From assembly GCF_024297145.1 (NCBI RefSeq), contig NZ_JANCTC010000012.1, forward strand, positions 87,695 through 151,694: 64,000 bases of DNA. Direction: 5' to 3'. This DNA comes from Mesorhizobium sp. LMG 17147. GTDB taxonomy: Bacteria > Pseudomonadota > Alphaproteobacteria > Rhizobiales > Rhizobiaceae. How positions within the stretch are numbered: the first letter of the stretch is position 1; every line of letters begins with the position of its first letter. A program made the position numbers and the translations under genes. The notes beneath the pieces are model-generated. The model did no database searches and was not told the origin of the DNA. It worked only from the letters and a program-made list of their open reading frames with translations. Below are positions 16,566-24,718 of the stretch, in pieces.

Positions 16566-18032
16566 TCAGACGGCCTGCTTGAGAGCCGTTTTTTCCGCAC
16601 GTAGTTCCTCGATCGAACGGACGTCGCGCCGTGCCGCTCCGGCCCATTCACGGGTCTTGATCCTGGATTTCGAAAGCCGCTCCTTCGCGGCCGGCACCGC
16701 ATCGGCATATTGAGGCAGCCAGCGGGCCTGAGCGACGACCATTTCGTCCACCATTTGCCAAACCTCTTCCGGCGTCGAAACCGCGCCGACCAGCGGATCG
16801 TGCAGGACGGCGAGCTTCAGTAGGTCGATATCGCCGGAGATCGCCGCATGAACCGACATGCGCTGGACGTTGATCGAGGAAGTGCAAGTGGCGGCGCAGG
16901 CCTCCGGCAGCGTGATGCCTGCAGCCATGTTGATGCCGAAGCGATCGACGAAGCCGGGCGACTCGATGATGGCGTCCTGCGGCAGGTTGGTGACGATGCC
17001 GTTGTTCTTGACGTTGAAGTGGCCGCGATAAACGCGGTTCGTCTCCAGCGCCTCGAGAATGTGGCTGGCATGCTCGTTGGAGCGCTTGGCGGGGTCTATC
17101 GGCCTGGCGGCGGATTCCAGAAATTGCGGGAACTCCGTTTCGAACCAGTTGCGTGTTTCGGTCGAATAACGAAGGTAGCCGCCGGTCTCGCCGTGGATCC
17201 AGTCGGACATGTCGATCCAGCGGGTGATTTCGTCCGGCCGCTTGCGATACCAGGGCAGGTATTCGGAAAGATGGCCGTTGCTTTCGGTCGAATAGACGCC
17301 GAAGCGCTTCAGGACATCGATGCGCAGCTTTTCCTGCTGCGAATAGACCGGATGCGCCTCGAAGGCGGCAACCAGCTCGTCCTTACCGATCTTGCGGCCG
17401 TTGAGACGCAGGTCGATGAACCAGGTCTGATGATTGATGCCGGAGCAGATGTAGTCGAGCTCGGTGCGCGACTTGGCGCCGAGCACCTCGGCGATCTGGT
17501 CGGCGCCATGCTGGACGCCGTGGCAAAGGCCGACGGTATCGACCTTGCCATATTCGATCGCCGCCCAGGTGTTCATGGCCATCGGATTGGCGTAGTTCAG
17601 GAATTTCGCCCCAGGCTCGGCGACTTCGAGGATATCCTTGCAGAAATCGAGGATTACCGGAATGTTGCGCTGGCCATAGAGGATGCCGCCGGCGCAGATC
17701 GTGTCGCCGACGCACTGGTCGATGCCATACTTCAAGGGAATGCGGATGTCGTCCGCATAGGCTTCGAGACCGCCGACGCGAACGCAGCTGATGATGTAGC
17801 GGGCACCCTCGAGGGCAGCACGGCGGTCTGTCGTTGCCGTAACCTTGGTTGGCAGCCTGTTGAATTCGACGACCCTGTCGAGGATCGACTTGATCATCTG
17901 GAGGTTGCGTTCGCTGAGATCGGTCAATGCGAATTCGACATCCCTGAATTCAGGAACGCACAAAATGTCGGTGAAGAGCTTCTTGGTGAACCCGACGCTT
18001 CCCGCACCGATGATAGCGATCTTGAAACTCAT
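16566..18032 (-). CDS. agaL1: GH4 alpha-galactosidase (AgaL1-like)
   Basis: A 488-residue GH4 glycosidase, NAD+ and metal dependent by family. It shows 'IAIIGAGSVGFTKKLFTDIL' (NAD fold), 'NYANPMAMNTWAAIEYG', 'GLCHGVQHGADQIAE' (metal-site Cys and His) and 'SGINHQTWFIDL'. It has a C-terminal extension of about 30 charged residues ('KERLSKSRIKTREWAGA...') that its paralogue at 9038-10408 lacks. ATG at 18032 is favoured, with GAGGTGAGG just upstream; GTG at 18041 is the alternative. It is the first gene of the agp operon and divergent from the AraC regulator gene, so the 200 bases between them should hold the inducible promoter. Confidence 0.85.
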   Translation of the reverse strand: MSFKIAIIGAGSVGFTKKLFTDILCVPEFRDVEFALTDLSERNLQMIKSILDRVVEFNRLPTKVTATTDRRAALEGARYIISCVRVGGLEAYADDIRIPLKYGIDQCVGDTICAGGILYGQRNIPVILDFCKDILEVAEPGAKFLNYANPMAMNTWAAIEYGKVDTVGLCHGVQHGADQIAEVLGAKSRTELDYICSGINHQTWFIDLRLNGRKIGKDELVAAFEAHPVYSQQEKLRIDVLKRFGVYSTESNGHLSEYLPWYRKRPDEITRWIDMSDWIHGETGGYLRYSTETRNWFETEFPQFLESAARPIDPAKRSNEHASHILEALETNRVYRGHFNVKNNGIVTNLPQDAIIESPGFVDRFGINMAAGITLPEACAATCTSSINVQRMSVHAAISGDIDLLKLAVLHDPLVGAVSTPEEVWQMVDEMVVAQARWLPQYADAVPAAKERLSKSRIKTREWAGAARRDVRSIEELRAEKTALKQAV

Positions 18033-18171
18033 CAGCCTCACCTCGACCTGATAGAACGCTAGGGCAAAGGCGGCGAAAAGAAGCCTGGCCCGCCTGCCAC
18101 ACTATGCAGGCTGGAATCCGGCACTTCCTCCCATCCGCTCGTTGACCGCAGTTTCTTTTGCTTTTCTCGAG

Positions 18172-18215
18172 GGATTATGCGCCTTATTCGGCACGCGACC
18201 AGAGAAGGATTATGC
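18172..18215. promoter_or_regulatory. Direct repeats in the agpT-agaL1 divergent promoter region
   Basis: GGATTATGC occurs at 18172-18180 and again at 18207-18215, 35 bases apart, inside the divergent region 18033-18231. AraC-family activators often bind direct repeats next to the promoter they activate, so these are candidate AgpT sites. The second copy lies just before the proposed start of agpT, which would also allow autoregulation. Confidence 0.35.
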
Positions 18216-18231
18216 TTTTAGGGGTAATTTT

Positions 18232-19107
18232 GTGCTGCGGAACTTGATCGACATCGGGCCGGCGGGCAGGACGGTATCGCTGCCGCGCGGGCGCCAGCGC
18301 CTACACACCATGCCGACAAGCACCGGCTATGAAGTGCGCGAGAACGAGGTCTACGACTGGGATGGGCGCAAGCGCGGCCAGACGCCGTTTACCGTGCTCC
18401 AGCATACGATCAGCGGCACCGGCCGATTGCGCTACGAGAACCGGAACTACCGTCTGCAAAAGGGCGATACTTTGCTGGTTCTCGTGCCGCACAACCACCG
18501 TTACTGGCTGGCCAAGGGCGAACGCTGGGAGTTCTTCTGGATATCGATGAACGGCGAGGAGGCACTGCGCATCCACAAGTCGATCCTTGCCGCCGTCGGT
18601 CCGGTGCTGCGGCTGCAGCCCTCGACGATCGATCATCTCGCGGATTGCAGCGTACGCCTGATCACGGGCGCGGTCTCGCCGGGAGCCGCCTCGGCCGTCG
18701 CCTATGAAGCCGCCATGGCGCTCTACGACGATGTCTTCGGCTCGCATGCCGTCACCGACGACAAGAGCGCCATGCAGCCGGTCATCGACCACGTCAGGGC
18801 CAATCTCGACAGGCCGCTCCGCGTTGCCGATCTCGCCGAGATCAGCGGCCTGAGCCGCGCGCATTTCTCGCGCTGCTTCGCCGAGAGCGAGGGACTTCCG
18901 CCCGCCGAATTCGTGCTGCAGCAGCGACTGCAGCGCGCGGCGAAGTTGCTGACGAAGGCCGATTTCCTGCCGGTCAAGGAGGTCGCCATCATGTGCGGCT
19001 TCGAGGATGCCAATTATTTTTCCAAGGTCTTCCGCCGCCTCTACGGCATCAACCCGACTCAGTTCCGCACCAACGGAATGTATGCCAGCCTGGGAACCGC
19101 CCGATAG
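18232..19107 (+). CDS. agpT: AraC family transcriptional regulator of the agp locus
   Basis: A 291-residue AraC/XylS activator. The N-terminal half is a cupin-type sugar-sensing domain ('TPFTVLQHTISGTGRLRYEN', 'GDTLLVLVPHNHRYWLAKG', 'WEFFWISMNGEEA'). The C-terminal 100 residues hold two helix-turn-helix units ('LRVADLAEISGLSRAHFSR' and 'VKEVAIMCGFEDANYFSKVF', then 'RRLYGINPTQFR'). GTG at 18232 is preferred because AGGGG stands upstream at typical spacing; an earlier TTG at 18142 would add 30 residues. It is divergent from the alpha-galactoside operon and by analogy with S. meliloti AgpT should activate it when an alpha-galactoside is present. Confidence 0.82.
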   Translation: MLRNLIDIGPAGRTVSLPRGRQRLHTMPTSTGYEVRENEVYDWDGRKRGQTPFTVLQHTISGTGRLRYENRNYRLQKGDTLLVLVPHNHRYWLAKGERWEFFWISMNGEEALRIHKSILAAVGPVLRLQPSTIDHLADCSVRLITGAVSPGAASAVAYEAAMALYDDVFGSHAVTDDKSAMQPVIDHVRANLDRPLRVADLAEISGLSRAHFSRCFAESEGLPPAEFVLQQRLQRAAKLLTKADFLPVKEVAIMCGFEDANYFSKVFRRLYGINPTQFRTNGMYASLGTAR

Positions 19108-19236
19108 ATTGGCCCCGCTTGGCATCAGGTGAGGGAACGCTTTTGCTTCCCCTCGGTTTAGGACAAGAGAGCCCGCTCGCCGCTGCCGCACTCCGCTCTG
19201 GCGGAGATCAGGCCACAGATGTCAGGGGAGTGATCG

Positions 19237-19458
19237 ATGAACAACCCCGATCCGAACAACCCGAATCCACTGCCGGACAATCCCAATCCGGAGCCGGCCC
19301 GGCCGCCTGCCCCGCCGGAGACTCCGCCGGGAGAACCTCCAGGCGTACCCCCGCCCTCGCCGGATCCAATTCCGACGCCGGACCAGGAGCCACTTGGAGT
19401 TCCTCCTGGCACGCCTTCCGAAATTCCTTCGGAGCCGACCTTTCCCGCGACCGCCTGA
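19237..19458 (+). CDS. Small proline-rich protein
   Basis: A 73-residue protein whose composition is dominated by proline with Asn, Asp, Glu, Gly and Ser ('MNNPDPNNPNPLPDNPNPEP' at the start, then PP-rich repeats). There is no signal peptide, cysteine or predicted membrane segment. GGGGAG about ten bases before the ATG supports translation. It should be disordered and could be a linker-like or surface-binding polypeptide; no family is recognised. It lies 129 bases after agpT and 141 bases before a CBS-domain gene on the same strand. Confidence 0.55.
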   Translation: MNNPDPNNPNPLPDNPNPEPARPPAPPETPPGEPPGVPPPSPDPIPTPDQEPLGVPPGTPSEIPSEPTFPATA

Positions 19459-19599
19459 AGGCGGTCGGAGTGGAGGATAGCAAGGGTGATTTGGCGGAGC
19501 GCTCGAAACGGGTCTTGCCATGGAACGTTTTGCGCTGGCGCTCATTCACCCTTCCATCACGAAGTTCGGCGGCGGGCCCTGCAACCAACGGAGGTTAAA

Positions 19600-20037
19600 A
19601 TGAAAGTTGGCAACTGCATGACAAAGGACGTCGAGATCGCCAGTCCGCAGCAAACCCTGCGCGATGCGGCAGAAATGATGGGTCGCCTCGACGCCGGCGC
19701 GATGCCGGTGGGCGAGAACGATCGGCTTGTCGGCGTGGTAACCGATCGCGACATCGCAATCCGCGGCGTCGCCCAAGGCAAGACACCTGACGCCAAGGTA
19801 CGGGAAGTGATGAGCACCGAGGTCAGGTATTGCTTCGAAGACGAAGACGCGGAGGATGTTCTGCGCAACATGGCTGACCTGAAAGTGCGCCGCTTGCCAG
19901 TGCTAAACCGTGACAAGCGCCTGGTCGGCATCGTTTCGCTGGGTGACCTCGCCACCAACAGCGAGACCACGACAGCAGGTGAAGCGCTGAGCGGCATCTC
20001 GCAACCCGGCGGCGAGCATTCGCAAACGATACACTGA
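19600..20037 (+). CDS. CBS-domain pair protein
   Basis: A 145-residue protein made almost entirely of two CBS motifs, a module that binds adenosyl nucleotides. The first runs from 'MKVGNCMTKDVEIASPQQTL' to 'LVGVVTDRDIAIRGVA', the second from 'KVREVMSTEVRYCFEDEDAE' to 'LVGIVSLGDLATNS'. A short polar tail follows (GEHSQTIH). The ATG at 19600 has GGAGG at 19590-19594. Stand-alone CBS proteins of this type are often stress-related and annotated as inosine-5'-monophosphate dehydrogenase-like, but it has no catalytic domain. The ligand and partner are unknown. Confidence 0.85.
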   Translation: MKVGNCMTKDVEIASPQQTLRDAAEMMGRLDAGAMPVGENDRLVGVVTDRDIAIRGVAQGKTPDAKVREVMSTEVRYCFEDEDAEDVLRNMADLKVRRLPVLNRDKRLVGIVSLGDLATNSETTTAGEALSGISQPGGEHSQTIH

Positions 20038-20150
20038 CGGCGCGCCACCGGCCGGCCTTTGCACGACCGAACCGCCGGCTTGATAGACGCCGGGTCTGCC
20101 GGCGAAACAGTTCAGAGGCGAATTGGACTCAACCCGACGAGGAGCGAGCG

Positions 20151-21077
20151 ATGATTACTATGAAGGCCGTCCGTATCCACGAATTTGGTGGACCGGAGGT
20201 TCTTTCGCTGGACGCGGTTCCGTTGCCTCAGCCGCATGACGACGAGGTCACGCTCAAGGTCTACGCGGCAAGCGTCAATCCCGTCGACTACAAGGTTCGC
20301 GAGGGCTCCTCGGGCGCGGATCTGCCCGTCACGCTCGGCCGCGACGTGTCCGGCGTGGTGGAACTGTGCGGCACGCGAGCCCATACGCTGAAGAAGGGCG
20401 ATCCGCTATATGCCATGCTCGGCAACGACCGCGGCGGCAACGCCGAATATGTCGTCATCAAGGCAACGGAGGCGGCGGCGAAGCCGCAACGCTTAAGCCA
20501 CGCAGAAGCCGCCGCGGTGCCACTTGCGGGCCTTACCGCGTGGCAAGGCCTTTTCGATCACGGCGGCCTCAAATCCGGGCAGCGGGTCCTTATCCATGGC
20601 GGCGCCGGCGGCGTCGGTCATCTGGCGGTGCAGTTCGCAAAGGCCGCGGGCGCGTTTGTCGCGACGACCGTGTCCGCGCAGGATTTCGATTTCGTTCGCG
20701 GGCTTGGCGCCGACCAGGCGGTCGACTACAAGAACCAGCGCTTCGAGGAGGTTGTCGAGGACGTCGACCTTGTCTTCGACCTGGTAGCGGGTGAAACACA
20801 GGACCGCTCGTGGGACGCGCTCAAGCCCGGCGGGACACTCGTCTCAACGCTTTCCGAACCGTCGGCGGAGAAGGCCCGCCTGCGTCGGGCTCGCGGCGTT
20901 TCTTATTTGACCACGCCGAACGCGGCGCAGCTTGCCGAGATCAGCCGCCTCATCGACGCCGGGAAGGTCAGGCCATTCGTGCAGGCAGTCTATCCTCTTG
21001 AGGAAGTCGCCAGGGCCGAGGAACAGCTCGAGAAGCAGCACACGCGCGGCAAGATTGTGCTTCAGGTAGCTGCCTGA
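20151..21077 (+). CDS. NADP-dependent MDR oxidoreductase (quinone oxidoreductase-like)
   Basis: A 308-residue zinc-independent medium-chain dehydrogenase/reductase. The GroES-like domain starts 'MKAVRIHEFGGPEVLSLDAV' and includes 'ASVNPVDYKVREGSSG' and 'LGRDVSGVVE'. The Rossmann domain shows 'VLIHGGAGGVGHLAVQFAKAAG', the AXXGXXG-like nucleotide site. The catalytic-zinc ligands of alcohol dehydrogenases are absent, so it probably reduces quinones or enals with NADPH as a detoxification enzyme. ATG 20151 has GAGGAGC upstream. It is probably monocistronic. Confidence 0.88.
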   Translation: MITMKAVRIHEFGGPEVLSLDAVPLPQPHDDEVTLKVYAASVNPVDYKVREGSSGADLPVTLGRDVSGVVELCGTRAHTLKKGDPLYAMLGNDRGGNAEYVVIKATEAAAKPQRLSHAEAAAVPLAGLTAWQGLFDHGGLKSGQRVLIHGGAGGVGHLAVQFAKAAGAFVATTVSAQDFDFVRGLGADQAVDYKNQRFEEVVEDVDLVFDLVAGETQDRSWDALKPGGTLVSTLSEPSAEKARLRRARGVSYLTTPNAAQLAEISRLIDAGKVRPFVQAVYPLEEVARAEEQLEKQHTRGKIVLQVAA

Positions 21078-21437
21078 GCACTCGCCGAACAACAGGCCGC
21101 AGGCGAGTTTGCGGAGCGCTCGGACACAGGCCGTTTTCTGCTGTCCAGAAGCCCGGCGGCCGAGAGTTTGACACAGGACGGCCCGCCGGGCCTGGCCGGC
21201 TTAGGCAGATGCCGGTTGAAGCAGCATGCGCCGGGTTTGCCGGGATGCGCAAATCAAACAAATCAAGGAGATGCAACGGATTGTGAGGCACGTCGCGACG
21301 ACGCCGTCGCACGGGCCGCCGTCAGTTAACTGCAAAGCGAAGGGCACAGCGTTTACCGACAGGGGGCTAGGTTCCTACCGGCCGCAAGCCGCAAAAAACC
21401 GCTTCAAACTGTCGGAAACCGGCGATAGGTTCGAACC
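21078..21437. other. 360-base gap with no convincing gene
   Basis: Between the oxidoreductase and the cyclic-nucleotide-domain flavoprotein. Short open frames exist but none has family features or a good ribosome-binding site with supporting context. The right half, which is richer in A runs (for example near 21390-21410), probably holds the promoter of the flavoprotein-zinc finger pair. Confidence 0.4.
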
Positions 21438-23129
21438 ATGTCTCAACCCGCCAATCCGATCTCCATTGCCCGTCGCGATCAGATGTTTCCAGTGCTGGCT
21501 GAGGCGGACCTGGACCGCATCAGCCGTTTCGGCGAATCCGTGTCCTATGCCGCAGGCGAACAGATCGTCACAGCCGGCGAGCTGGCGCCCGGTCTGATCG
21601 TTGTCCTGTCCGGCAAGGTGGATATCCTTCAGGGCGGCAGCTTCGGCCGGCGCGAAACGATCGTCACGCATGGTGCGGGCAATTTCGTCGGCGAGTTGGC
21701 GCAGCTTTCAGCCCGCCCCTCACTGGTGGATGTGGAGGCGGTCGAGCCGGTCGAGGCGCTCGTCATCCCCTCGCAAAGGCTGAGGGACCTGATGGTCCAG
21801 GAAGCAAACCTCGGCGAGCGCATCATGCGGGCGCTGATCCTGCGCCGTGTCGGCCTGCTCGAGAGCGGCACAGCCGGCCCGATCATTGTCGGACCGGTCG
21901 ACAGCGGCGACGTGTTGAGGCTGCAAGGTTTTCTGGCTCGCAGCGGTCAGCCGCATCGCGTTCTCGATTCGGCTGCCGATCCCTGCGCCAGGACCCTGAT
22001 CGAACGCTTCCATGTCGATATCCACCATTTGCCGATCGTGCTTTGTCCAAACGGCAAGCTGCTGCTCAATCCCGGAGAGAACGAGCTTGCCCGCTGCATC
22101 GGCTTGGTGAGGCCGATCGACGCCGGCAAGCTGTACGACGTGGCCATTGTCGGCGCCGGACCGGCCGGCCTCGCGGCGGCCGTCTACGCGGCTTCCGAAG
22201 GGTTGTCGACGATCGTGCTCGATTGCCGTGCCTTCGGCGGACAGGCGGGTGCCTCCTCGCGCATCGAGAACTACCTCGGTTTTCCGACCGGCATTTCGGG
22301 AATGGCGCTGATGGCGCGCGCTTACAACCAGGCGCAGAAATTCGGCGTCGAGATGGTGATACCGGACGAGGCGAAACTGCTGGGCAGCGCAAGCGACACG
22401 TCCGGTGCCCACTACACGCTCGCCGTCGGCGGCGGGGAGACCGTGCGGGCACGGTCGGTGGTGATCGCCAGCGGAGCGCGCTATCGCCGCCTCGACATGG
22501 CAAACCTGGCGCAATTCGAGGGAACCTCCGTGCATTACTGGGCTTCGCCGATCGAAGCGCGGCTTTGCGCCGGGCAAGAGGTAGCCCTGGTCGGCGCCGG
22601 CAATTCGGCTGGACAGGCTGCTGTCTATTTGGCGGCGCATGTGAAGAAGGTATGGCTGCTGGCGCGCGGCAGCAGCCTGGATGCGAGCATGTCGCGCTAT
22701 CTGGTGGAGCGCGTCAGGGCACAGCCGAACATCGAAGTGCTGCCTGAGACGCAGATCACGGCGCTGGAAGGCCCCGACGGCAATCTTGGCAAAGTGCGCT
22801 GGCGCAACCGCGACACCGAGACAACACGTCCGATCCGCCACCTCTTCCTGTTCATCGGCGCCGATCCGAACACCGACTGGCTGGCGCAATGCGGCGTGGC
22901 GTTGGACACGAAGGGTTTCGTTCGCACCGGGCCTGACATTGGCCAGAAACGTGGTGCACTGGAGACGAACCGAGGCGGCGTGTTCGCCATCGGCGACGTG
23001 CGCTCCGGCTCGATCAAGCGCGTCGCCGCTGCCGTCGGCGAAGGCGCCCAGGTGGTTGCGGCGCTGCATGCATATCTCGCGCGAAACGGCAGCCTAGCCG
23101 TGGCGCCACAATTGGTCAGGAGCGTATGA
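21438..23129 (+). CDS. Cyclic nucleotide-binding domain / thioredoxin-reductase-like FAD oxidoreductase fusion
   Basis: A 563-residue three-part protein. Residues about 10-130 form a cyclic nucleotide-binding (Crp-like) sensor ('YAAGEQIVTAGELAPG', 'GNFVGELAQLSARPSLVDVE') without a DNA-binding domain. Residues about 147-225 form a thioredoxin/glutaredoxin-like region. Residues 232-555 form a thioredoxin-reductase-like flavoprotein with FAD motif GAGPAG at 239-244, 'GGQAGASSRIENYLGFPTGI', NAD(P)H motif 'GAGNSAGQAA' (386-395) and 'GVFAIGDVRSGSIKRVA' near the end. At the place where thioredoxin reductase has its redox-active Cys-x-x-Cys, this protein reads WASP (368-371), so it cannot reduce a thioredoxin by the usual disulfide route. 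It overlaps the next gene, a UBP-type zinc finger protein, by four bases, implying a shared function. Confidence 0.85.
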   Translation: MSQPANPISIARRDQMFPVLAEADLDRISRFGESVSYAAGEQIVTAGELAPGLIVVLSGKVDILQGGSFGRRETIVTHGAGNFVGELAQLSARPSLVDVEAVEPVEALVIPSQRLRDLMVQEANLGERIMRALILRRVGLLESGTAGPIIVGPVDSGDVLRLQGFLARSGQPHRVLDSAADPCARTLIERFHVDIHHLPIVLCPNGKLLLNPGENELARCIGLVRPIDAGKLYDVAIVGAGPAGLAAAVYAASEGLSTIVLDCRAFGGQAGASSRIENYLGFPTGISGMALMARAYNQAQKFGVEMVIPDEAKLLGSASDTSGAHYTLAVGGGETVRARSVVIASGARYRRLDMANLAQFEGTSVHYWASPIEARLCAGQEVALVGAGNSAGQAAVYLAAHVKKVWLLARGSSLDASMSRYLVERVRAQPNIEVLPETQITALEGPDGNLGKVRWRNRDTETTRPIRHLFLFIGADPNTDWLAQCGVALDTKGFVRTGPDIGQKRGALETNRGGVFAIGDVRSGSIKRVAAAVGEGAQVVAALHAYLARNGSLAVAPQLVRSV

Positions 23130-23437
23130 TGGCAGACGAATGCAGGCACGCCGGGGACGTTCGCGACGTGACGCCGAGCGCGCTCGGCTGCGAGGAATGC
23201 CTGAAGAGCGGTTCGCAGTGGGTGCATCTGCGGCTCTGCCGCACATGCGGTCACGTTGGCTGCTGCGACGACTCGCCCAACCGTCATGCCACCAAGCATT
23301 TTCGGGCAACCGGCCATCCTGTCATCGAAGGCTACGATCCGCCGGAAGGCTGGGGATGGTGCTACATCGACGAAATCTTCCTCGACCTCGGCGACCGCAC
23401 CACGCCGCAAAACGGACCGATACCGCGCTTCATTTGA
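23126..23437 (+). CDS. UBP-type zinc finger protein
   Basis: A 103-residue protein that is a single UBP zinc finger (ZnF-UBP), the domain by which eukaryotic USP5 and HDAC6 bind the free C-terminus of ubiquitin. The full ligand set is present: Cys6, His8, Cys22, Cys25, Cys38, Cys41, Cys46, His54, His58 and His64. An aromatic 'WCYIDE' (78-83) lies where the ubiquitin-tail pocket is closed in the eukaryotic domain. The ATG overlaps the stop of the preceding flavoprotein gene (ATGATGG after CAGGAGCGT), so the two are translationally coupled. No ubiquitin-like protein is encoded nearby. Its target is unknown; a redox or protein-tail recognition role with the flavoprotein is inference. Confidence 0.85.
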   Translation: MMADECRHAGDVRDVTPSALGCEECLKSGSQWVHLRLCRTCGHVGCCDDSPNRHATKHFRATGHPVIEGYDPPEGWGWCYIDEIFLDLGDRTTPQNGPIPRFI

Positions 23438-23460
23438 GCTTTTTTGCCAGCGGGCCGCTC

Positions 23461-23551
23461 GAGCAATTCCAGAAAAAGTGTGAACGGTTTTTGTCCGCAA
23501 TTGCGTCAAAAAGGATGGAGCTGTTCGGCGTTTCCGTGAAGAACCGTTCTA
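23461..23551. repeat. RIME-like rhizobial intergenic palindromic repeat
   Basis: The stretch begins GAGCAATTCCAGAAAAAGTG, continues through GTCCGCAATTGCGTCAAAAA and ends GTGAAGAACCGTTCT. It resembles the RIME/ABC-type mosaic repeats known from the intergenic regions of Rhizobium, Sinorhizobium and Mesorhizobium, with internal partly complementary parts such as CAATTCCAGAAA and TTTTTGTCCGCAATTG. It lies between two convergent genes, the typical position. The identification rests on memory of the repeat family. Confidence 0.55.
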
Positions 23552-24718
23552 GTCCAGGGCTGCGTCGGGTGGAGGGGGGGTATCACGTCCCTCTGGTGGT
23601 GCCGATGACCGCTCGCGCATTTGCCTGACGGTCTGGAGGACACGATCGGCAAGAGATGCAAGCGCACCCTGTGCCGTGCGCGTCCCGATGACGGATTCCA
23701 ACGTAACCGCCTGCGTTGAGAATTTGTGTTTGAACGACTCTGCTCCACAGAGGAAATCGACCATGCTCAAGCCGTGATCGATCGACCACTGCACGTAATC
23801 CATCAACAGGATCACACCCGGCGACGCCCGGGCGAAATCCGGATCGAATGTCGTCACGAAGGCCATCATTACGTCGTGCTGGACGAAGTTGATCGACACC
23901 GCGACCATCACGCCATTGCATTCGAGGACGAAGATATGCAGCACGCCGGCGCGAGCCAACGCATCGACGAGCGCGGCGAGTACCGGCACGCCCTCTTCGA
24001 ACAGGTCTGACTCACGCATGCGCTCGGTCAGCCATTTCCGCTTCAAGGCCGCGAGGCGCTCCAGTACCGGTTGCAGCGGCTCGTCGGGGGCAAGCAGGCG
24101 AAATCTCACCTCTCCGGTTTCTTCCAGCGCTTTGATGCCGCGCCGATAGTTCTGGCGCGTCTTTTTCGACTGGTCCGCGAACCATGCCGCTCCGCTTTCC
24201 CATTGTCCGGCAACGCGATAGCTGACTTCCGTTCGGTGAAAGTGACGAAGCCTGATGCCGCCGAAAGCTCCCGGCGTGAAAATTTTGCGGGCCGCCGCAT
24301 CCGGCGAGAGACGACTGATCAAGGCAAGATCGAAGCCGCCTGCATCGCAGAGTTGGGTCCATAGCTCCTGCAACGCCGATAACGAGCATTCTGGAGCAAC
24401 GAGAATATCCCCATAGTCGGTATAGCTGCCGGCCGCCCATTCGAGAAACCGCAGCCCCCTGCGCCTGCCGATCGCCAGCGGAACGACGGCAACGAGTTTC
24501 TCGCCCTTCCAGACCAGGCCGATCCGCAACGCACGCTGGTCACGGCGTTGTACGGTACTCCACCATGCCGAAATCCAGGCATGGCTTTGAAAGATCAGCC
24601 CGTCGGTACGATGCCAAAGGTCCATCCAAGCGGCTTCGACCGCAGCCAGGCGATCCGCCGACCGGACGATTTCCAGGCGCTCCGCGCCTAGGACGTCGAT
24701 GGAAACAACAGTGTTCAT
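23549..24718 (-). CDS. CelD/BcsL-type GNAT acyltransferase
   Basis: A 389-residue protein of the CelD/BcsL family, two fused GNAT-like folds found in polysaccharide and cellulose clusters. Typical segments are 'PFFQSHAW'-like 'LIFQSHAWISAWWSTV', 'VAVVPLAIGRRRGLRFLEW', 'SKKTRQNYRRGIKALEETG' (the conserved Lys/Arg-rich helix) and 'MVDFLCGAESFKHKFSTQA' near the C-terminus. The tail (about 30 residues) is rich in Pro and Asp. It probably transfers an acyl group to a sugar or lipid. Its ATG overlaps the stop of the upstream fatty acid hydroxylase gene (ATGA), so the two are a coupled pair, perhaps making or attaching a hydroxylated acyl chain. Confidence 0.82.
   Translation of the reverse strand: MNTVVSIDVLGAERLEIVRSADRLAAVEAAWMDLWHRTDGLIFQSHAWISAWWSTVQRRDQRALRIGLVWKGEKLVAVVPLAIGRRRGLRFLEWAAGSYTDYGDILVAPECSLSALQELWTQLCDAGGFDLALISRLSPDAAARKIFTPGAFGGIRLRHFHRTEVSYRVAGQWESGAAWFADQSKKTRQNYRRGIKALEETGEVRFRLLAPDEPLQPVLERLAALKRKWLTERMRESDLFEEGVPVLAALVDALARAGVLHIFVLECNGVMVAVSINFVQHDVMMAFVTTFDPDFARASPGVILLMDYVQWSIDHGLSMVDFLCGAESFKHKFSTQAVTLESVIGTRTAQGALASLADRVLQTVRQMRERSSAPPEGRDTPPPPDAALD

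Noticed and set aside
21226..21597. Open frame of 123 codons running into the start of the cyclic-nucleotide-domain gene
   Set aside because: It overlaps the well-supported flavoprotein start in another frame and has no conserved features.
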